Assembly: GCA_016793845.1 (NCBI GenBank)
Contig: JAEULI010000026.1
Coordinates: 1 to 34,785 of the forward strand
Direction: 5' to 3'
Source: Sphingosinicella sp.
GTDB lineage: Bacteria; Pseudomonadota; Alphaproteobacteria; Sphingomonadales; Sphingomonadaceae
Length of the DNA stretch: 34,785 nucleotides
Both the position numbers and the translations under genes were made by a program. Shown here one piece after another: positions 31,169 through 34,785 of the stretch. Within the stretch, counting starts at the first letter, position 1. Each line of letters opens with the position of its first letter. The notes under the pieces were generated by a model. The model was not told where the DNA came from. It did no database searches and saw nothing but the letters and a program-made list of their open reading frames with translations.

Positions 31169-33453
31169 AGGCCGAGACGTTCGACCGGATCGACAACATC
31201 AGCCGCCGCGGGCTTCTGGGCGCGGGCGGCGCGTTCGTGCTCGCGATGGGCCTGCCGCGCGCGGCGCTGGCAGAGGCTGCCGAGCAGCCAAAGTACGGCG
31301 CCGACGGACAGAGCGGCGGCTGGCGCGACGACCCTACGCTGTTCGTGGCGATCGGCGAGGACGGCACGGTGACCATCACCTGCCACCGCGCCGAGATGGG
31401 CCAAGGCATCCGCACCAGCCTTGCCATGGTGATCGCCGACGAGCTCGAGGCGGACTGGAGCCGCGTGCGCATCGAACAGGCGGTGGGCGACGAGGCGCGC
31501 TACGGCAACCAGAACACCGACGGCTCGCGCAGTATGCGCCACCTGTTCACGCCGCTGCGCCGTTGCGGCGCCGCGGCACGCACGATGCTGGAAGCCGCCG
31601 CCGCAAAGCGCTGGGGCGTGAGCGTCGGCGAGGTTGCAGCAAACCTGCATGAGGTGGTGCACCACCCGAGCGGCCGCAGGCTCGGCTACGGCGCGCTCGC
31701 GAAGGACGCCGCGGCGCTCGCCGTGCCCGATCGGAGCACGGTGACGCTGAAGGCGCCGGCGGCGTTCCGCTACATCGGCCGCGATGTGGCTTCCGCGGAC
31801 GGCGTTGCCATGACCACGGGCCGCGCGGGCTACGGCATCGACGCGCGCCTGCCGGACATGCTCTACGCCGTCATCGCGCGGCCGCCCGTCTACGGCGGCA
31901 AGGTGAAGAGCGTCGACAAGGCCGCAGCGCTCGCGGTGCCCGGCGTCGTCCGGATCGTCGACCTGCCCGCGCCGACGCTGCCGTCCGTGTTCCAGCCGCT
32001 CGGCGGCATCGCCGTGCTCGCGGCGAACACGTGGGCGGCGATCAAGGGCCGCGAAGCGCTCACCATCGCGTGGGACGACGGGCCGAACGCCGCCTACGAC
32101 TCGGACGTCTACCGCGCCGAGCTCGAACGCGCGGCGCGCGCGCCGGGGCAGATCTCGCGCAGCGACGGCGATGCGGAGGCCGCGCTCGGCAAGGCCGCAA
32201 GGCGCATCGAAGCCGAGTATTACATCCCGCATCTCGCGCAGGCGCCGATGGAGCCGCCGATGGCGCTCGCGCGCACCGGCGCGGACCGCTGCGAGGCGTG
32301 GGCCTGCACGCAGGACCCGCAGGCGGCGCGCGACCTCATCGCCGAGGCGCTGAAGATCCCGGTCGCCGATGTGACCATCCACCAGACGCTGCTCGGCGGC
32401 GGGTTCGGGCGCAAATCGAAGCCCGACTACGTGCTCGAGGCGGCGCTGCTCAGCCGCGCGACGGGCGGCAAGCCCGTGAAGGTGGTGTGGACGCGCGAGG
32501 ACGACCTTCATCACAGCTACTTCCACACCGTCTCGGTCGAGCGGCTGGAGGGCGGGCTCGACGCGGCCGGCCGCACGGTGGCGTGGCGGCACCGAAGCGC
32601 GGCGCCCTCGATCGGCTCGATCTTCGGGCCGGACCCGAAGCACCAGCTGCCGTTCGAGCAGGGCATGGGGCTGCGCAACGTCGCGTTCGCGGTTCCCGAC
32701 TTCCGCGCCGAGACCTGCGCGGCGACCGCGCACACGCGGATCGGCTGGTTCCGCTCGGTCTCCAACATCCCGCACGCCTTCGCGGCGCAGTCGTTCGTCG
32801 CCGAGCTTGCCGCCGCGGCGGGGCGCGATCCGAAGGACTATCTCCTCGCGCTCATCGGCCCGGACCGCACGATCGATCCCCGCGCGATGGGCGACACCAC
32901 CAACTACGGCGAGGACCCGGCGCGCTACCCGGTCGACACCGCGCGGCTGAAGGCGGTGATCAATGCCGCCGCCAGGGGCATCGGCTGGGGCCGGACGCTG
33001 CCTCCGGGTCGCGGGCTCGGCATCGCCGCGCACTACAGCTTCGTCAGCTACACGGCCTGCGCGATCGAGGTCGCGGTGACGGACGGGCAGCTTACCGTCG
33101 AGCGCGCCGACATCGCGGTCGACTGCGGCCCGCAGGTGAACCCGGACCGGATCCGGTCGCAGATGGAAGGCTCGGTGGTGATGGGGATCAGCCTCGCCAC
33201 GCTCGGCGAGATCACGTTCAAGGAGGGCCGCGTCCAGCAGGACAACTTCGACGGCTACGCGCTCACCCGCATCGATGCCGCCCCGAAGATCACGGAGGTC
33301 CACCTCGTCGGCGGCGGCAACTGGAACGCACCCCCAGGCGGCATCGGCGAACCCGGCCTCCCGCCCGTCGCACCAGCCCTCTGCAACGCCATCTACGCCG
33401 CAACCGGTAAACGCATCCGATCACTACCCATCAATGATCAAATACAAAACTGA
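31165..33453 (+). CDS. iorB: Molybdopterin-binding subunit of isoquinoline 1-oxidoreductase-like enzyme, Tat signal
   Basis: A 762-residue large subunit. It starts with a twin-arginine signal, [14 protein letters not shown] (R14-R15), so the heterodimer is probably exported with its cofactor in place. Molybdopterin-binding segments seen are [13 protein letters not shown] (near 76-88), [44 protein letters not shown] and the C-terminal [15 protein letters not shown] with the catalytic glutamate. Relatives hydroxylate N-heterocycles or oxidise aldehydes with water as the oxygen source. No third cytochrome subunit is encoded next to it; the CxxCH protein at 19366 is a possible partner. The last 30 codons become A/C-rich (AAA CGC ATC CGA TCA CTA style), the mirror of the skew at the start of iorA. 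Confidence 0.93.
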   Translation: MKAETFDRIDNISRRGLLGAGGAFVLAMGLPRAALAEAAEQPKYGADGQSGGWRDDPTLFVAIGEDGTVTITCHRAEMGQGIRTSLAMVIADELEADWSRVRIEQAVGDEARYGNQNTDGSRSMRHLFTPLRRCGAAARTMLEAAAAKRWGVSVGEVAANLHEVVHHPSGRRLGYGALAKDAAALAVPDRSTVTLKAPAAFRYIGRDVASADGVAMTTGRAGYGIDARLPDMLYAVIARPPVYGGKVKSVDKAAALAVPGVVRIVDLPAPTLPSVFQPLGGIAVLAANTWAAIKGREALTIAWDDGPNAAYDSDVYRAELERAARAPGQISRSDGDAEAALGKAARRIEAEYYIPHLAQAPMEPPMALARTGADRCEAWACTQDPQAARDLIAEALKIPVADVTIHQTLLGGGFGRKSKPDYVLEAALLSRATGGKPVKVVWTREDDLHHSYFHTVSVERLEGGLDAAGRTVAWRHRSAAPSIGSIFGPDPKHQLPFEQGMGLRNVAFAVPDFRAETCAATAHTRIGWFRSVSNIPHAFAAQSFVAELAAAAGRDPKDYLLALIGPDRTIDPRAMGDTTNYGEDPARYPVDTARLKAVINAAARGIGWGRTLPPGRGLGIAAHYSFVSYTACAIEVAVTDGQLTVERADIAVDCGPQVNPDRIRSQMEGSVVMGISLATLGEITFKEGRVQQDNFDGYALTRIDAAPKITEVHLVGGGNWNAPPGGIGEPGLPPVAPALCNAIYAATGKRIRSLPINDQIQN

Positions 33454-33485
33454 ATCCCTGAGAAACGCCTGACCCGTGTCGCCAC

Positions 33486-33509
33486 CCCCGGCTGTGTGTC
33501 TCGCCGGGG
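33486..33509. other. GC-rich hairpin between iorB and porin gene
   Basis: CCCCGGC (33486-33492) and GCCGGGG (33503-33509) can pair around a 10-base loop. It is followed by an A-rich leader, not a T-run, so it is not an intrinsic terminator on the plus strand. It may mark a transcript end or stabilise the porin mRNA. The rest of the 91-base gap shows only the porin ribosome site GGAGAAG. Confidence 0.35.
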
Positions 33510-33544
33510 ACATCCACAAAATAAAAAAGGATTGGAGAAGATTG

Positions 33545-34735
33545 ATGCGTCCCTATTTTGCTGCGGCCCTCTCGCTGGTTGCGTTCCCCGCATTTGCCTC
33601 GGAAGGTCACCTTCCGCACGGCCACACGCACAGCCGGGGCGAGATCGACGAGAGCCATGGACCGTTGCTGCTTCAGGCGACCTATACGGGCGAGGTGATG
33701 TCGAACGCCTCCGGCGGTATCAAGCGCGGCAGCCGCTATCTCGACAATCTCGACATCGTCGCCGAGGCCGACCTTGAGGCGATTGCCGGATGGAAGGGCG
33801 CGAGCGTCCACGTCTATGGCCTCTACAACAACGGCAAGTCTTTCAGCGAGCTCGCCGGCGACGCGCAGACGGCGAGCAATATCGAAACGGGCGTGCAGGC
33901 GTTCCGGCTCTACGAGGCATGGATCGAACAGAAATTCGTGGGCGGCTCGCTGAAGGTCGGCCTCTACGATCTCAACTCGGAATTCGACTCGCTTGATGCC
34001 TCCGGCCTGTTTATCGGCAGCCCACACGGTATCGGCACCGATTTTGCCCAGACAGGTGAAAACGGCCCTTCGATTTTTCCGTCGATATCGCTCGCCGCGC
34101 GCATTGCCATCGAGCCTGCGGAAGGCTGGGTGGTGCGCGCCGCGGTACTCGACGGCGTTCCCGGCGATCCCGATCGCCCGAAGCGCACCGCCGTGAAGCT
34201 GGGCAATGGTGATGGGGCGCTCCTTGTCGCCGAAATCGAAGCACCTCTGCCGCATGGGCGGCTTTTGTTCGGTGGCTGGAGCTACACGGCGCGTTTCGAC
34301 GATCATGCAGGAAACAGCGACCGCGGCAATGACGGCCTCTATGTGCGCGGCGAAACCGCATTGTTCGAGGAATCAGGGGATCCCGCGCAGGGACTCGCCG
34401 CCTTCGCCCGCCTCGGCATCGCTGACGGGCGTTTCAATACGTTCGGCAGGTTCGCAAGTGCCGGCCTCAATTACACGGGGCCGTTCAAGGGCCGTGACGA
34501 GGATCAATTGGGCTTCGCGGTTGCCGCGGCGTTCACTGGGGATGCATACAAACATGCTGTTCCGGCGGATAACGCTGAGGTCGCCTTCGAACTGACCTAT
34601 CGTGCGCCTGTCGCATCGTGGCTGTCACTTCAGCCGAGCGCGCACTACATCATCAATCCCGGCGCCGATCCGACCGTGCGCAATGCACTCGCCTTCGGCC
34701 TCCGGGCAGAAATCTCGTTCAACATTCTGGGCTGA
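33545..34735 (+). CDS. OprB-like carbohydrate-selective porin family protein
   Basis: A 396-residue outer-membrane protein. The signal peptide MRPYFAAALSLVAFPAFA is cut near residue 18. The mature N-terminus is histidine-rich (HLPHGHTHSRGEIDESHG). The barrel shows alternating strands with typical OprB features: YLDNLDIVAEADLEAIAGW, ASVHVYGLYNNGKSFSEL, FRLYEAWIEQKFVGGSLKVG, FDSLDASGLFIGSPHGIGTD and LSLQPSAHYIINPGADPT, with a C-terminal RAEISFNILG. OprB-like porins let sugars and other small polar molecules diffuse through the outer membrane. GGAGAAG precedes ATG 33545. The strong terminator right after it ends the transcript with iorAB. Confidence 0.88.
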   Translation: MRPYFAAALSLVAFPAFASEGHLPHGHTHSRGEIDESHGPLLLQATYTGEVMSNASGGIKRGSRYLDNLDIVAEADLEAIAGWKGASVHVYGLYNNGKSFSELAGDAQTASNIETGVQAFRLYEAWIEQKFVGGSLKVGLYDLNSEFDSLDASGLFIGSPHGIGTDFAQTGENGPSIFPSISLAARIAIEPAEGWVVRAAVLDGVPGDPDRPKRTAVKLGNGDGALLVAEIEAPLPHGRLLFGGWSYTARFDDHAGNSDRGNDGLYVRGETALFEESGDPAQGLAAFARLGIADGRFNTFGRFASAGLNYTGPFKGRDEDQLGFAVAAAFTGDAYKHAVPADNAEVAFELTYRAPVASWLSLQPSAHYIINPGADPTVRNALAFGLRAEISFNILG

Positions 34736-34740
34736 CATAA

Positions 34741-34780
34741 AAGCCCGGCCTGCGCTGGCGCAGGCCGGGCTTGTCGTTTT
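34741..34780 (+). terminator. Strong intrinsic terminator after the porin gene
   Basis: A 15-base perfect inverted repeat (34741-34755 and 34758-34772) with a very small loop is followed by a T-rich tail (TTGTCGTTTT). It begins five bases after the porin stop codon. Confidence 0.9.
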
Positions 34781-34785
34781 CGCAT

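Noticed and set aside
1-34785. CRISPR array, insertion sequences, tRNA or rRNA genes, prophage
   Set aside because: No regular direct repeats, transposase or integrase motifs, or cloverleaf-like sequences were noticed on reading both strands.

Overview
The window is about 34.8 kb of GC-rich, densely packed bacterial chromosome. It probably comes from an alphaproteobacterium of the Sphingomonadales. That placement is an inference from the TonB receptor style (box EEIVVTAQKR), the gene content and the base composition, not from a marker gene. No rRNA, tRNA, insertion sequence, integrase or CRISPR array was seen. The longest stretch without a gene is about 209 bases (30501-30709), so there is no large empty region.

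Region 1 (1-5412) is a beta-oxidation-like block. A minus-strand operon runs from 3-hydroxyacyl-CoA dehydrogenase through an SDR and an acyl-CoA dehydrogenase to an Old Yellow Enzyme cut by the window edge. On the plus strand, divergent from it, are an enoyl-CoA hydratase and a FadR-type GntR regulator.

Region 2 (5422-18633) is the most unusual part. A tyrosine-phosphatase-like gene on the minus strand faces a tightly coupled plus-strand operon. The operon encodes a stand-alone phosphohistidine (PEP-utiliser mobile) domain, an unrecognised 509-aa protein, an acyl-CoA ligase, an unrecognised 205-aa protein, and a pyruvate phosphate dikinase-like protein that lacks the PEP/pyruvate barrel. It continues with biotin carboxyl carrier protein, biotin carboxylase, a pyruvate carboxylase/oxaloacetate decarboxylase-type carboxyltransferase with changed metal ligands, a thiolase, biotin synthase and a type II haloacid dehalogenase. 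My reading, which is inference, is an ATP-driven, biotin-dependent carboxylation of a ketone. The dikinase module would make an enol phosphate, the biotin enzyme would carboxylate it to a beta-keto acid, the ligase would form the CoA ester, and the thiolase would cleave it. The block 1 enzymes would then process the acyl-CoA.

Region 3 (18644-30500) is a long minus-strand operon led by a TonB-dependent receptor. It holds six NTF2/SnoaL-like proteins (four of them tandem two-domain paralogues), an aldehyde dehydrogenase, a Tat-exported flavoprotein, an alpha/beta-hydrolase with an altered nucleophile and a CxxCH protein. It looks like an uptake and periplasmic/cytoplasmic oxidation system for one hydrophobic substrate class.

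Region 4 (30710-34785), plus strand, has an isoquinoline 1-oxidoreductase-like 2Fe-2S/molybdenum pair and an OprB-like porin, ending in a strong intrinsic terminator.

Three perfect copies of TTGT-N3-ACAA and one near copy sit in the three divergent intergenic regions (3651, 3681, 6192, 30635). This matches the general operator form of FadR-subfamily GntR proteins. It suggests that the GntR protein encoded here coordinates all four blocks as one regulon.
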